This document shows positions 23,994-34,917 of a stretch of 64,000 nt of DNA, in pieces. The stretch spans positions 3,049,501 to 3,113,500 of the forward strand of contig CADCSX010000005.1 of assembly GCA_902805475.1 (NCBI GenBank), given 5' to 3'. The DNA comes from Entonaema liquescens (lineage: Eukaryota; Ascomycota; Sordariomycetes; Xylariales; Xylariaceae). Within the stretch, counting starts at the first letter, position 1. Each line of letters begins with the position of its first letter. The position numbers were made by a program, and so were the translations under genes. Under the pieces are notes generated by a model, which saw only the letters and a program-made list of their open reading frames with translations, did not search any database and was not told where the DNA came from.

Positions 23994-25247
23994 TCACGAG
24001 CGGATAACCTTGGTACCCTCGGCTGGCTCCAGGATGAGCCATTGACAGTCAATGTTTTCCTTTGTAAACCTGCTTATGATCTTCTCGGCAATCTCTTCAA
24101 AGTTGCTGGTAGCCAACGCTAGGATTGTAGGTCCGGCACCCGATAGGCAGACTCCTAATAACCCCTCTTGGGAGCTTGGCGACATTGACTCAACAATCTC
24201 ACCTAGCCCAGGGATCAATGTTTGTCTGTACTGTTGGTGTAGCTTGTCTTGCATGGCGAGAAAGATAAGGTCTGGGTCCGGTGGCGATTGTCCTAACGCA
24301 ACAGGCAACAACGCTATTCGTTGTAGGTTGAATGTCTGATGTGGGATCAGTATACACCTATTAGACGCGTGTCTTAGACGGAAGTGCATTACTTACGACA
24401 TCTTGCCGTGGGTACTCCTTTGGGAGCACCTCTCGTGCCTTGGCTGTAGGCACTTGGAAATTAGGTACGATGGCGACAGCCTTGATCTCCTTGGCCCAGG
24501 GGAACTTGATATGGTGACCAATGCCGTGTGGTGGTTCCGGCGGTCGCTCACCCGTATCAAGACCGCCGGCTGGCGCCGGTAGAACTTCACTCAGTGGAAT
24601 CTCAACACGCGCGACATCCTCAGGCGTTAGCGGCTTGAGATATGTGCCCACGAATCCGCCGAAGAGAGCAGCACCCACGTTGTCAGGATGACGTTCTATG
24701 AAGAGGCAAACACGGTTAGCTTCCTGTACTACAACACTTGAAGACGATGTGATACGAGAAAAAAAGGCAGGTGAAAGATCACCACCCGCAAACATCAGAT
24801 ATTAAAAATGGAGCAAGCCGTACCGATCATAAGACAGAAGTCAAAGAGCCTATCGTCAGTGAGATGATGCAGGCCGCCGACCTCTTTGCCCAACATCACA
24901 CCAGCAACAACGGCGGCACCTGAAGAACCAAGACCACGACCCAATGGAATAGGGTTGACGATGTGCACGTGAGTCTCAACAGGGAATGCTCTCTGGTCAT
25001 GGCATCGCAGGACGTACAGCGCAACACGAGTGATGAGATTTGCAGATGGATCTAGCGGTACATCGTCGGTATCCTCCCCTTGGCCTTCATATGTGATACG
25101 ACAGTTGAGCGGCTCTTGGGATGAAGACTTGGTCCGGTCAATGGTTACCCGCAACTCAAGATAGATGGACAAGGCCAGACCGATAACGTCGAAACCGGGT
25201 CCGATGTTGGCTGACGAACACGGAGTCCGGATTGTGAAGGATTCCAT
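23994..25247 (-). CDS. thr1: Homoserine kinase
   Basis: The enzyme phosphorylates L-homoserine with ATP in threonine biosynthesis (GHMP kinase superfamily, cytosol). Exons are 25247..24824, 24695..24397 and 24335..23994, giving 354 residues. Introns of 128 and 61 bases have donors GTACGG and GTAAGT and acceptors TCATAG and ATCAG. The first splice rebuilds MIERHPDN. Diagnostic sequences are SSANIGPGFDVIG (residues 11-23), the ATP loop PIPLGRGLGSSGAA (99-112), ERHPDNVGAALFGG, and the GHMP C-terminal motif CLSGAGPTI. The length matches fungal homoserine kinases, usually about 350-360 residues. Confidence 0.96.
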
Positions 25248-25973
25248 ATTTGAGTCGTTTAAGAGAAAAGATCTACGTATAGGTATGACTTCGGGATACC
25301 GGGATAACGAATTGTTTGACGGACCTTTGACATAAAATGTCCGTGACCTAAAATTAGAGTCGTCTAATTAAGTGAGGGGGAAACTCGAAAAGAAGGATTG
25401 TAGGGTCAATTAGGTAAGTGAAAAGCAGCAAGTAAGCTAACTATTCGGAAGTATTCCAGATTATCTTGTACAATCTAATATTCTGCAAGAAGCCTAATAA
25501 ACTAGACTTATTGAGTCTGGTCTCGACATCTTATTGCTGACCGAGTTGGAAATTTTCAACTTTGTGCCCGATGACGGAGCTTGTGGTTTAGTGTAACCCG
25601 GCTGTGGTCCGGGCTGACGCAGGGCGATTTCCCAAGGTGCAATTCCGCGAGAGATCGACCCATCGCGGGGTAGCTGCCCTAATGAGGCGACTTGAACCTT
25701 TATGATTGGTTAACATTTGAATGATAAAGGTACCTTGATAACGTACCTACCTCCTATTTATGTACGTCTACTTTTGCAATTTACACTTTTACTAACTACC
25801 TCACTGTAAGTCGTTTGTTCATTCTTCATCTTTTCTAACAATGTGATATTTTCTAACAATGTGATTTAAGTCTGACATTAACATTTCACATGGCACCCAA
25901 TACGCAAATATACTCATAGAGCGTAATTAGATTATCTATAACAATGATCCAAACCGTCTATCCGTTCCTCAGC
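25248..25973. other. Intergenic with a G+C-rich hairpin island
   Basis: No protein gene is seen. The stretch is A+T-rich except for an island at about 25570-25690 with several stem-loops, listed separately. Confidence 0.65.
25570..25690. ncRNA. Candidate structured RNA (unassigned)
   Basis: A G+C-rich island stands out in an A+T-rich intergenic stretch. It can form a perfect 5-bp hairpin with a 7-base loop (CCCGG-CTGTGGT-CCGGG). It also has AGGGC (25621-25625) pairing with GCCCT around an inner CCGCGA/TCGCGG hairpin. The first hairpin looks like a His (GTG) anticodon arm, and a TGGTTTAGTG box lies upstream as in tRNA A boxes. However, no acceptor stem or proper T arm can be drawn, so it is not called a tRNA. 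Strand and identity are unknown, and it may have no function. Confidence 0.25.
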
Positions 25974-27989
25974 TTACCACCCGAACGACTCGGTGTGCAA
26001 CGTAATAATCTCGGCATCGCCAGCAAGCACCTTTTTCTGAACAGCTGACGCCGCATTCGCGAGATCCGCCCTCAAGCTCTCTGGGCCACAGCCTACAGTC
26101 AACCATTATTAGTGTATGCTCTAGGGACTTATCATTATAAATAAGACTTACCAAGAATAAACGACCGTCGCGCCGTGATAAGAGTAGGAAGCAGTGTAGG
26201 CAAATAGGGACGCTGGTTATGCACCTGTCCTAACTTTGGGCTCACCGTCATCGTGCTCTTCTCATTCGGTTTACTACCGATAACTCCACTGTCGGAATTC
26301 TTATCGGATTCCACGCTTGACACCGCTGCTGTGCTTGAGTCTGTTACAAAAAAGTCCACTTGGATCAGGTCTGGATGAGCGCTGATGAGTGGCTCTAACT
26401 CTTCAGTAATCCACTGTATTTGGCTGGGGTATCTGACCATCCATACGAGGTGGATACTCTTGGTCACAGAAGCACCTTCAGCAATGCGTCTCGCCGCGTG
26501 TTGAATCCATGGAAGACATGCGGAAATTCCACTGCCTCCAGCAACGAAAATCAGCGATTCATACAGCGCGGGTACATCCTCAATTAGTCCACCGTACGGA
26601 CCGTCAACATGAACAGAAATAGAGCGGCTGCGGTTTTCCGTGTCATCATGGTTTGCGACAGATTTCAGTAAGTCTAACGTTAATCCATGATGAGCACGGA
26701 CGTAAAAGATCATGTCTTGTGTTTCCGAATCTAACTTTGCTCCCGGAGTGCGAGCTTTAGGTAAGTTTGCAATCGTGAAAGGATGATTTTGCAACAAGGA
26801 TAAGTGAGGTATCCGCAGCCAGCAATGTTGTCCAGGTCGCCAGTTGAAGTCTTGGGGCGCGAGGACAGTGACTTTCGTCATACCGCCTGGGAGTTCTTCA
26901 AGTTTCGCTGGGAATCCTTGGAACCAATTTCGGAAAATACTGAAAGTCTGCCACTTATAAAATAGCCGCACTAGACACGAGGCGAGCCAGATCGCGAGGG
27001 TCGAGTACAAGTACACCCATGAGTCCTTCTCCTGCTTCGAGTGCCAGAATAGCAGACCGAGATAGACTACATACATAGGAATATGCAGTCGGTAAAAGAA
27101 GTTGTAGAATCGATGGCGAATCCATGGGATGGATAATACGACAATACCCACGAGTATTCCCAGTGGTGGAGTTCCCGTATACTGCTCAGGACTTCGTGTT
27201 AGTCTTTACAGTAAGCATACAATAAAGCACCAGAAGTAACGGGAAACCACATACCTCCATGCCGCCAGGCTTATAATACTGTTTATGGAGAGCAGCGGGT
27301 CCGCCTTCTCTCAGGGGCTGAATGATGAAGGGTACTGTGTGGACGATGCTCAGGAACAGACACATATATGACGCCCAGCGATGGAAAATATTCAGCTTTT
27401 CATGACTGATGCCAGTGAGCATCGTGATAAAGTTGACCTTGCCAGCAAGGGCAATAATGATGGGTGTTAAAGCTTGGGCCATCAACCCGGTTCGTACAGC
27501 TAAAGGGGGAGATCCATAGCCTCTTCTACCTCGATAGTAAGGATGAACTAGGAATGTCATCAGGAGGAGGAACAGCGACGTTACGGCGATAAAGACAAAC
27601 GACCCGAGGGAAGGAACCCCGAAATAATCCGATATGCGGCCTTTGACGTGTCGATAGTTAATCGCACGGAGGATTGCAAGTACTTTGCGAGTCGGTGTTA
27701 ACTTTCCAGACCCAACCACCCCTTGCCGCGCCGTACGGTTCCGATTCAAACGATAGACATAGACAAACATAGCAACGCCAACCGCAGCTAGGTAGTACCA
27801 AGTTGTGTAATGCCCATACTCATACTGGTGATCGTACGACACTGCTGCTTGAGAAGCCTTGTGGGCAGCCGCGAAAGCATCGCAAGCATCGCTACTACAC
27901 CTCGGATCCGAAAGAGGAAGGTTAGTAACATCCCCCGAGAAAGAGTCATCGCCCATAGGCATAGACATAGACATCGACCTTGCTGTCAT
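25974..27989 (-). CDS. Ferric/cupric reductase, FRE family
   Basis: Exons 27989..27255, 27181..26152 and 26092..25974 give 627 residues; the two introns are 73 and 59 bases and all phases agree. The enzyme passes electrons from NADPH through FAD and two hemes across the plasma membrane to reduce Fe(III) or Cu(II) before uptake. The N-terminus is Met/Ser-rich and outside-facing, followed by about seven membrane segments. The ferric reductase core has His pairs in GISHEKLNIFHRW and LFLSIVHTVPF and further His in RLHIP and LLFWH. The FAD-binding site has NHPFTIA, the NADPH site has FVAGGSGIS, and the last splice creates LGCGPESL, the usual C-terminal NADPH motif. Next along the strand is an exporter; a Ctr copper transporter lies 5 kb away, which suggests metal uptake. 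Confidence 0.93.
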
Positions 27990-29017
27990 CTTGGTGAACC
28001 TTCTCGAGGCAGATGCTCGAGCCTAGGTATTATTCTGGTGAAGGACAAGACAAAGGTTCGACGCAATATCATACTACCCCGTTTATGATAACCTATTCAT
28101 TTTGTATTTGGTCTGGTTGCTAATCCGTGTGAAATCATTTGAGCTGGCATCCTCCGGTTAATTAAGGCAAAATGTATAACCCATATGAGCAAGTATTGGG
28201 AACCCAATTATTATCATTCGGCCAAACTATTCGTAACATACTACAACGCTATACTAAATTAGGAGAAATGGAAGAAAATAGCACGGCGTCTTTAGGGACA
28301 CTAGACTTGAGATACCCTATGTCAGAATGTGGAGGGGGCGTCTTGTTGAACTCGGACTTACACTGGTGACGGCATGGCGTTCACCGTTACGCATACAGAT
28401 GTGCGATACACCACGAGATGGATAGCAGACAAAAGCACAACAGCATTCAGTTCAACCAGGTCATATTTTCGGAAAAGTACCTAATACAATAAAAGGACAT
28501 GGAACATCAAGGTCCTCAACTGCCACCACTATACACTTTTATATATTAAAATCGCAAAAGCGGTTTATTACCGTAAAAAGGCATTTCCGGAGTCAAAAGC
28601 TGGACGACTCAAAAGACCCAAGGGTTAGGTACACGGGCCGTAACGGTCCACAACAACCAGCTCAAACGTGCTCACTTCTTATTCTCAACCCCTGTCCCTG
28701 TCATTCTACCGGTTCCGCATGGCACATCCCGAGGCGGGCTGGGCAGCTGAGCGTCTCGCCTGTCGTCGCGCTTTGATCGGTACGGTTTTTTACCATCTAA
28801 CAAAACTAGGTTGTACGTTTCTACCAAGATTCAATATTTCGCTGTGGATTATTTAGCATAATAGTTGATGGCCTCTACCGGAGGACCTAAGCGCATAGAA
28901 AGTTGTTTCGTGGATCATTCAACCCAAGCCAGCAGTGTCGTTATTCCTCCGCTTGTTTAATTATACATTTGGCTGGACCAATTCGAGCGCATCTCATCTA
29001 GGCGGCACAACGTCATA
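27990..29017. other. Intergenic, 5' side of the ferric reductase
   Basis: About 1 kb with no supported gene. It should contain the promoter of the reductase and the 3' end of the MFS gene. No clear iron- or copper-response site was recognised. Confidence 0.6.
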
Positions 29018-30748
29018 TCATGCACGTTTCTCTCCGTCTCCTAATTTCTCGTCTTCTTGCGGCTCCGGGCTCGAGATCTGCTCACCTGATAGGGCTTCGT
29101 CCTCGCCCTTATTCTTCTTCATGGAGCCCCACCTAATACACAGAGCTCCTACAACCGATGTGCAACTGAGCGCCAATGAGATGTATAGTGTACAGAGAAT
29201 AGAAATACTGTAAGCTGCTCTGCCTTCCTCCCGGAGGCCCGGCGGCAGGGAATCTAAGACCCCGGTAGCACCCTGGCCCTGGGTAGATACATCGAGATCC
29301 GGCGCGAGGGTCTGAAGGCGCTGGCGCAATTGGTCTTGGAAAATACTCTGGCCGATAGCGACGAAGATAGATGCGCTGAGGTTCTGGACTAGAGTGATGA
29401 ATGTGATACCGATTGGTATGTCGGCCGTGGGCAAGGTCGTCTGCACGACATAGCTGGGTTGGCCGAATGCGAACCCGACGCCGAATCCGTACAACAGCTG
29501 GTACCCAATTATCCGGCCTCGCGAGGTTGTCAAATTAATGGTCGTTAGCAGTGCCGCTCCGGCAATTGCCAGAGCCGTGCCGATTATCATTCCTGGGTTG
29601 TAGTAGCCGATAACTACGGTGAGTACGCCCGCGATGACAGAGCATACGACGTAGCCCGCGATCATAGGGGCGATCATGGTGCCCGATGAAAAGGCAGATT
29701 AGCCCTGCACCGTCTGAAACCAGACTGGAAGATATAAGATCGCAACATAGATGCCACCAGTGATGCACATGGCGTAGCTGCCCGCCAACCACACATCGCG
29801 GTTTCGTGCAAGCGTGCTTGGGATTGTACGCGCCTTTCCGGTTATGGTAGTAACCTGTACGACAATAAAGGCGGCAGTGAGTACTGCGAAGACGACAAAT
29901 AGGGCAATAATGCGGCCGTCATTCCAGGGATACGCCGACCCACCCCATTGCAAAGCCATCAGGAGACATATCAATGCGGCCACCATGAACGTAGTGCCAG
30001 TAATATCAATCTGCTGGCACTTTTGGAGAAATCCTAATGGTTGGGCGTTTTCCTCAGCGGGAATGCGGACGAAGAAGGAGCATAAGACGATTGTGACGGC
30101 ACCGAGGGGCAGATTAATTCCAAAACACCATCTCCACGTTGTGCTGTCTGCCAGGGCGCCACCGATAAACGGGCCCAGGATGGCGGCTAGACCAAAGAAG
30201 CCCGACATGACACCAAGGTAGCCGGCGCGCTGGTGTAGCGGAATGATCTTCGCGGTAATCAACATCCCGCCCGAGAAGATGCCGGCAGCGCCGAGACCCG
30301 CGATGGCCCTGCCGATGGTCAAGGCTACGGAATTGGGTGCGGTTGTGCATATCAAAGACCCCACTTCGAAGAGGGCGATGGCACCCAGGTAGATTGTCTT
30401 AACAGAAAAAAGACTATACAACTTTCCGTAAAATAGCTGGAAGCTGCTCAAGGTGAGCAAGTATGCGTTTGTCCACCATCCCAAGTCATCGAGAGAATGG
30501 AACTCGTTGCTGATGACTGGTGTTGCCGTAGCTAGGATGGTTTGGTCCTATCGCGCCTTAATCAGACATACGGCCTCTCTATCGTCTAGAATTACTTGGT
30601 AGGTAGATAGTTATTCTTTACTTACCATGCCAGTCAGGAATACAGCTAGGCAAAGGGCGATCATGATTAGGGTCAGCCTGATCTTACTAGGCTGTGTGCT
30701 CTTCACCCTGCCGGGTGAGGCCATCTCTTCTTCCGGTATTGCAGCCAT
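29018..30748 (-). pseudogene. MFS drug exporter (DHA2 type) with an in-frame stop
   Basis: Exons 30748..30626 and 30547..29018 (78-base intron, GTAAGT/GATAG, phase 0) read as one 14-segment major facilitator. It has DDLGWWTNAYLL, GRAIAGLGAAGIFSGG and GPFIGGALADSTTWRWCF in the usual order and a hydrophilic Glu/Lys-rich tail. At 29699-29701 the frame meets TAA (codon 324 of 551). Translation in the same frame continues at once as SAFSSGTMIAPMIAGY, the expected next part of the protein. No intron long enough to remove the codon is visible. The family normally reads QG-x-SA-x-x-SG here, so the stop replaces the x residue. A CAA-to-TAA change is the simplest origin; this is an inference. Relatives export fungal secondary metabolites such as gliotoxin and aflatoxin precursors. 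It could also be a sequence error. Confidence 0.85.
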
Positions 30749-31277
30749 TAGGCATACCGCGCAAGAAAGGAACCGGTTGTTATGATCGACGATGAGAAAG
30801 CCAAATATCCGCTATTTTCCAATAGAAATTAAGAAAGCAGTGGAAAATGGTTTGACAAAGAGACTTACCCTAGGTGCGAAAAGATGGTAGGTTACACCAT
30901 GAGCAACCTGCGAAAGCCCTCATTTGCACCTCCCTGTCTATCTAGAAACCCTAGAATATGGCAGATGATGCAAGGCAGTGAATATACTAGCTGTAGCATG
31001 CGCATTTGCGCCACTCGATCGGCCTTTGTTTGTCTTCTTCATCCCTACGGTCGTTTCATGTATAGGTACATATAAACCCCATTTCTTTGAGCTCTCCTGA
31101 GGCTTTCCTGCCAGGGTAGCAAGTACACATTGTTTGCTCGAATCTTAATAAGACCTAATCACCACTCGATTTCTTTATTTTTTTCTCCCAACCGACATCC
31201 TCTTGTTGCGCTTTTCGTCTCTCTTCCCACGTACACCAGCCAACACCTTCTGCAAAGTTGAAGCACAGCTCTCGCCC
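30749..31277. promoter_or_regulatory. Divergent promoter between exporter and dithiol oxidase genes
   Basis: This 529-base region lies between start codons on opposite strands and must hold both promoters. It contains TTTGCTC (31133-31139), which equals the core of the copper-response element bound by yeast Mac1. A 7-base match is expected by chance about once in 8 kb, so this is weak evidence. Confidence 0.5.
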
Positions 31278-32311
31278 ATGGAGCTTATCGATGTCGCAAT
31301 TATTGGAGGTGGTCCTGCTGGTCTAACAGCGGCAAGCACACTGGCACGCCAGCTCCATACAGCTGTTGTTTTTGATTCAAAAACGTATCGAAATGCGGCT
31401 GTTACACACATGCACATGGTGCCAACTTGGAACAATGAGGATCCCAAGAAGTTCCGCAGTAAAGCTAGAGAGGATGTGGAGTCTCAATATTCCACCATCA
31501 AGTTCGCCGATGTGCTGGTAACTAAAGTGGAAAAGAAAAGCGACTCACACTTCGATATCCACGATGCAGATGGCAAGATTTGGGGGGTACGTAAGGTGAT
31601 CCTCGCTGTTGGCTGCTCCGACACCTACCCGGACATCGAGGGCTATGCCCAGCTGTGGACCAAGAAAATGTGGGATGACCTACTACAGCCCGTCCCCACG
31701 CCATTCTCCGATGTGGCAGGGAGAAAGCGCAAGACGATCTTGCTAACTACAACGGTAGATTCCATTGTCTCTTCTGCCTTGGTTACGAAGAACGAGGTGC
31801 TCCGTCTGCAGGTGTTCTTGCCGTAACTGCTCTTTCGATAGCTCCTTTGGCGATTCATTCGGCTGAGAACGCAGCACAGCTCAGCAGAGGGGTTACGATC
31901 TACACTAATGGCAACGAAAGCTTGGCGGACCAGATTGAAGCCTCTGTTCATGGTACCTTTAAGGTCGATCGTCGCCCTATTCAGCGCCTTGTTGATATCA
32001 ATGATGGTAAGTGTGTTAGGGTGGTATTAGAAGGCGGATCTTTTAAAAATGAATCGTTCCTAGTCCATAACCCACAAACAACGGTCCAGGGCCTGTTCGT
32101 CGGCCAGCTCGGAATCGCGACAACCCCGATGGGGGACATCGCAGCCGACGCGCCAATGCATCAGACGAACTGCTGGGGGGTCTTTGCTGCCGGAGATTGC
32201 ATCACTCCTTATAAGGTTATCCCGGGAGCTATATCTAGTGGTTGTAACGCAGCGGTCGCGGCGAGTACCCAGATACAGGCTGAGAAATATGGCCAGGCTC
32301 CTATGTTCTAG
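31278..32311 (+). CDS. GliT-like FAD dithiol oxidoreductase
   Basis: Exons 31278..31669 and 31759..32311 give 314 residues. The 89-base intron has a weak donor (GTGGGA), branch TGCTAAC and acceptor GGTAG; the join is supported by phase and by restoring TKKIFHCLFCLGYEERG. The protein is a small thioredoxin-reductase-type flavoenzyme: FAD loop IIGGGPAG (residues 9-15), redox pair Cys134-x2-Cys137 (HCLFC), and C-terminal FAD site GVFAAGDC. It lacks a dimer-type NADPH signature, as in the GliT/HlmI branch, which use O2 to close disulfides in epidithiodiketopiperazines and related thiols. The usual length is 310-340. The adjoining divergent exporter makes the pair resemble gliA/gliT. The true substrate is unknown, because no NRPS gene is in the window. 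Confidence 0.9.
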
Positions 32312-32755
32312 AGAGTAAACGTGCGTTTATGTCAGGATTCTAAATGAGATATCCAGAATGGAAGACGGTCAAGAAATGGAGGGGATTTGGCAGCACACCT
32401 ACACAGAAGTATATACTTTCAGCAACGTTACTTATGTACCTAGGATAGCCGGTGTGTAGTATGGGCTAAGCCTTTTGGATGGACGGCTGCCTCCAAGTTT
32501 TGCTGTTGGGATATATTACGAATCCAGACGCCCGGGATGCTTGTCGCGTCCTGTATGCGGCGTAACGAGCGAGTTATTAAGCTTCTGGACTAACGTTAAG
32601 TCATGTCGGAAGTAGAACCTTCGCTTTGACTCATGGCGTATACTATTTATCGGAGTTAGCTATATTGTCAATACGTATGGACGTATTGTCAATAAATATT
32701 ATCCAATTTTGCAAAAATAACAATAATCAGAACGCCAACGTCAACGAACTTAACC
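32312..32755. promoter_or_regulatory. Region upstream of the Ctr gene
   Basis: This 444-base region separates two genes on the same strand and should hold the Ctr promoter. It contains TTTTGCTG near 32500, one base off a Mac1-type core, but no exact match. No open frame of interest is seen. Confidence 0.45.
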
Positions 32756-33412
32756 ATGAATATGAGTACCACTTCGACGGCAGGGGGTAATGCCTGCAAG
32801 ATATCAGTATGTTTACTCGATTTAAATCAATAAGGAATTCTAGTTGATAACAGTAGATGCTTTGGAACTGGTACACTATTGACTCCTGCTTCCTCGCGTC
32901 CTCATGGCACATCACCACCCCTAGCATGTTCGCTGGATCCTGCATCGGTGTTATCCTCTTTACCATGGCCCTAGAATTCTTGCGGCGGACTTCGAAAGAG
33001 TACGATAGATATCTCATTCGAAAGCACGCTTCAGCTCCTAGAGTTATTTCTCCTGTAGCCCCTCTTGAAGGCGACGATAAGACCAAGATGGCTGGAACGA
33101 TGTCTACCAGGAACGAATTACACACAAACAGATACGTACCAACAATATCAGAGCAGGCGGTTAGAGCGTTGCTGCACATGGTCCAGTTTGCAGTAGCCTA
33201 TTTCATCATGCTGTACGTTCTTGTCCTCTGTTACAGTCAAATTGAGGGCCCCGTATTCAACGGCGGTGTATTTGACGACTCATCATCATCACACAGCTAA
33301 TTCTAACTATAGACTTGCAATGTACTTCAATGGCTACATTATCATATGTATCTTCATCGGCGCCTATATTGGCGCATTTGTTTTCCACTGGGAACCCCTG
33401 GGTGAAGTGTAA
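32756..33412 (+). CDS. Ctr-family copper transporter
   Basis: Exons 32756..32806, 32857..33212 and 33313..33412 give 168 residues; both introns (50 and 100 bases) match in phase. Ctr proteins form trimers that carry Cu(I) across the plasma or vacuolar membrane. Three membrane segments are visible: one after WNWYTIDSCF, and two after the variable cytosolic loop. Segment 2 carries Met135-x3-Met139, the ion-selectivity MxxxM motif, created by the second splice. Segment 3 carries Gly152-x3-Gly156, the GxxxG packing motif. The N-terminus is short, with only MNMS and one Cys, unlike high-affinity Ctr1/Ctr4 with several Met repeats, so a low-affinity or vacuolar (Ctr2-like) role is more likely. The neighbouring ferric/cupric reductase could supply Cu(I). 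Confidence 0.9.
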
Positions 33413-34917
33413 GATACTCGATAACTCTACTCTAGAGAATACTAGTTACTAACGGGTTCTTGTGTAAGCCATGGCGCGAAGAGTGCCAGTGAGGAGCCAA
33501 CGGTGTGTTGTGCATAGTGCGACTTTTCGGGTCTTGTGGCACGCTGCTGTATTACGATATTGCTATTGTCGCACCGAAAAATGAGAAGTGGGAGTTACTT
33601 GGCTGGGTATAGGGGCAGACTAGGTAATGGGAAAAGGCTTGGACCGGCTTTGTTTAGGGTTACTCATTAGGAGGCGCTTTTATTGCAAAAATCAATTGAG
33701 GGGTGTTCCTGGCCTAGGAGGGCTATAAAAAAAAGGGGGTAATAGGGGGGTATGGTCAACCCTTACAGTAATAATAGCTTCACTACAGAAATGGTAATTA
33801 CATATGTATGAAAAGAATTACCCATCCACTCATTATCGAGCTATCTATACTTTCTTTCTTGTTGCGTCATCATTGATTATTATTAGAGAAGTTCAATAAT
33901 TATTAGGATTCTGAACCAAGAAGTGTTTACTCCGTAACGAAATAGCTTCGACAAGAAAAGCCAACCTACTTAGCGGACGTGGACCTAGGGTATGACACTA
34001 AACGCCAGTGCCTATTTTCTACTAGTCCTGCTTTTGGCTGATTTGATAAGATAAACAAGAGAATATTGTGCCACTCGTTTGGTGGCACTGGATGACTTGG
34101 AAGAAGACATCATACTTCCGCCAACTATGGCTGCTGGGTAGTTGGTGGGCGTCTTGGGCTTTGGAAGTTCCCCTACTACCTTCGACTTATCCAAATCGTT
34201 GCCAGCCATTGTAGATATGTTTAAGAAAAGGTTAAGTTGGGTAAGGTGTGATAACGGTGTCGCTGGTAGTTTAGAGGTGCTGTGATGACGGAGAACTACT
34301 AGGTAGCTGTATTTTCATCTATAATGATAGCTCAAATATTTCGGTTTTCCCTTAAAGTTCCTAAGTGGGTGCTTGCGATATCTAGGTGATCAAGTAGTCT
34401 ATGATCTCCTAGTCATGGTAAGTTGCTACCCAAAATAACGAGGATCGTGTCAGGGGTATCACTTGAGACCCCCTTAGGACAGAGTTATTTGGTATATATA
34501 GCTCTAACTTCAGAGCTATCCTAGTTAGAGTTCCTCGCGGAACAACGGAGTTGTTTCCTCGCCTTTTTGTTTGCCTCATGATAGATCTGTAACACATATT
34601 AGGAATGAATTCATTCTTACACACTTAAGAGAGCGTGTAACTGACACTTGCTATGGTGAGCAGCAACTAGCTATGACTAGCATATTATCCACAAGCGTAT
34701 CTTAGATAGGTACATGTTCTACCTACTTTTCACACAAGATGATGCCATTGGTTCCTTCTAATTTGCGTAGGTATAGTTAATGTAATTTGTAGATATTATA
34801 ACGAGCGTGATTCTTCTGGGATATAATGTAAACTCATGATCCCGCGTATTCAAAGCAGCGTCTATTACCAACTGATGATGTTAACGAAACTGCATTAGTG
34901 GCATAGGTTTAGAACTT
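33413..34917. other. Intergenic, with one doubtful small frame
   Basis: No firm gene is present. A minus-strand frame at 34209..34012 could encode 65 residues rich in Ser and Lys, starting MAGNDLDKSK, with no domain or intron. It may be a small gene but is not supported further. Confidence 0.5.

Noticed and set aside
25575..25640. tRNA-His (GTG)
   Set aside because: The anticodon-like arm and an A-box-like sequence are present, but no 7-bp acceptor stem, D stem or T arm can be paired around them.
33413..34917. Small 65-codon gene at 34209..34012
   Set aside because: There is an ATG and a Ser-rich frame, but no motif, intron or known family, so it is mentioned only as doubtful.
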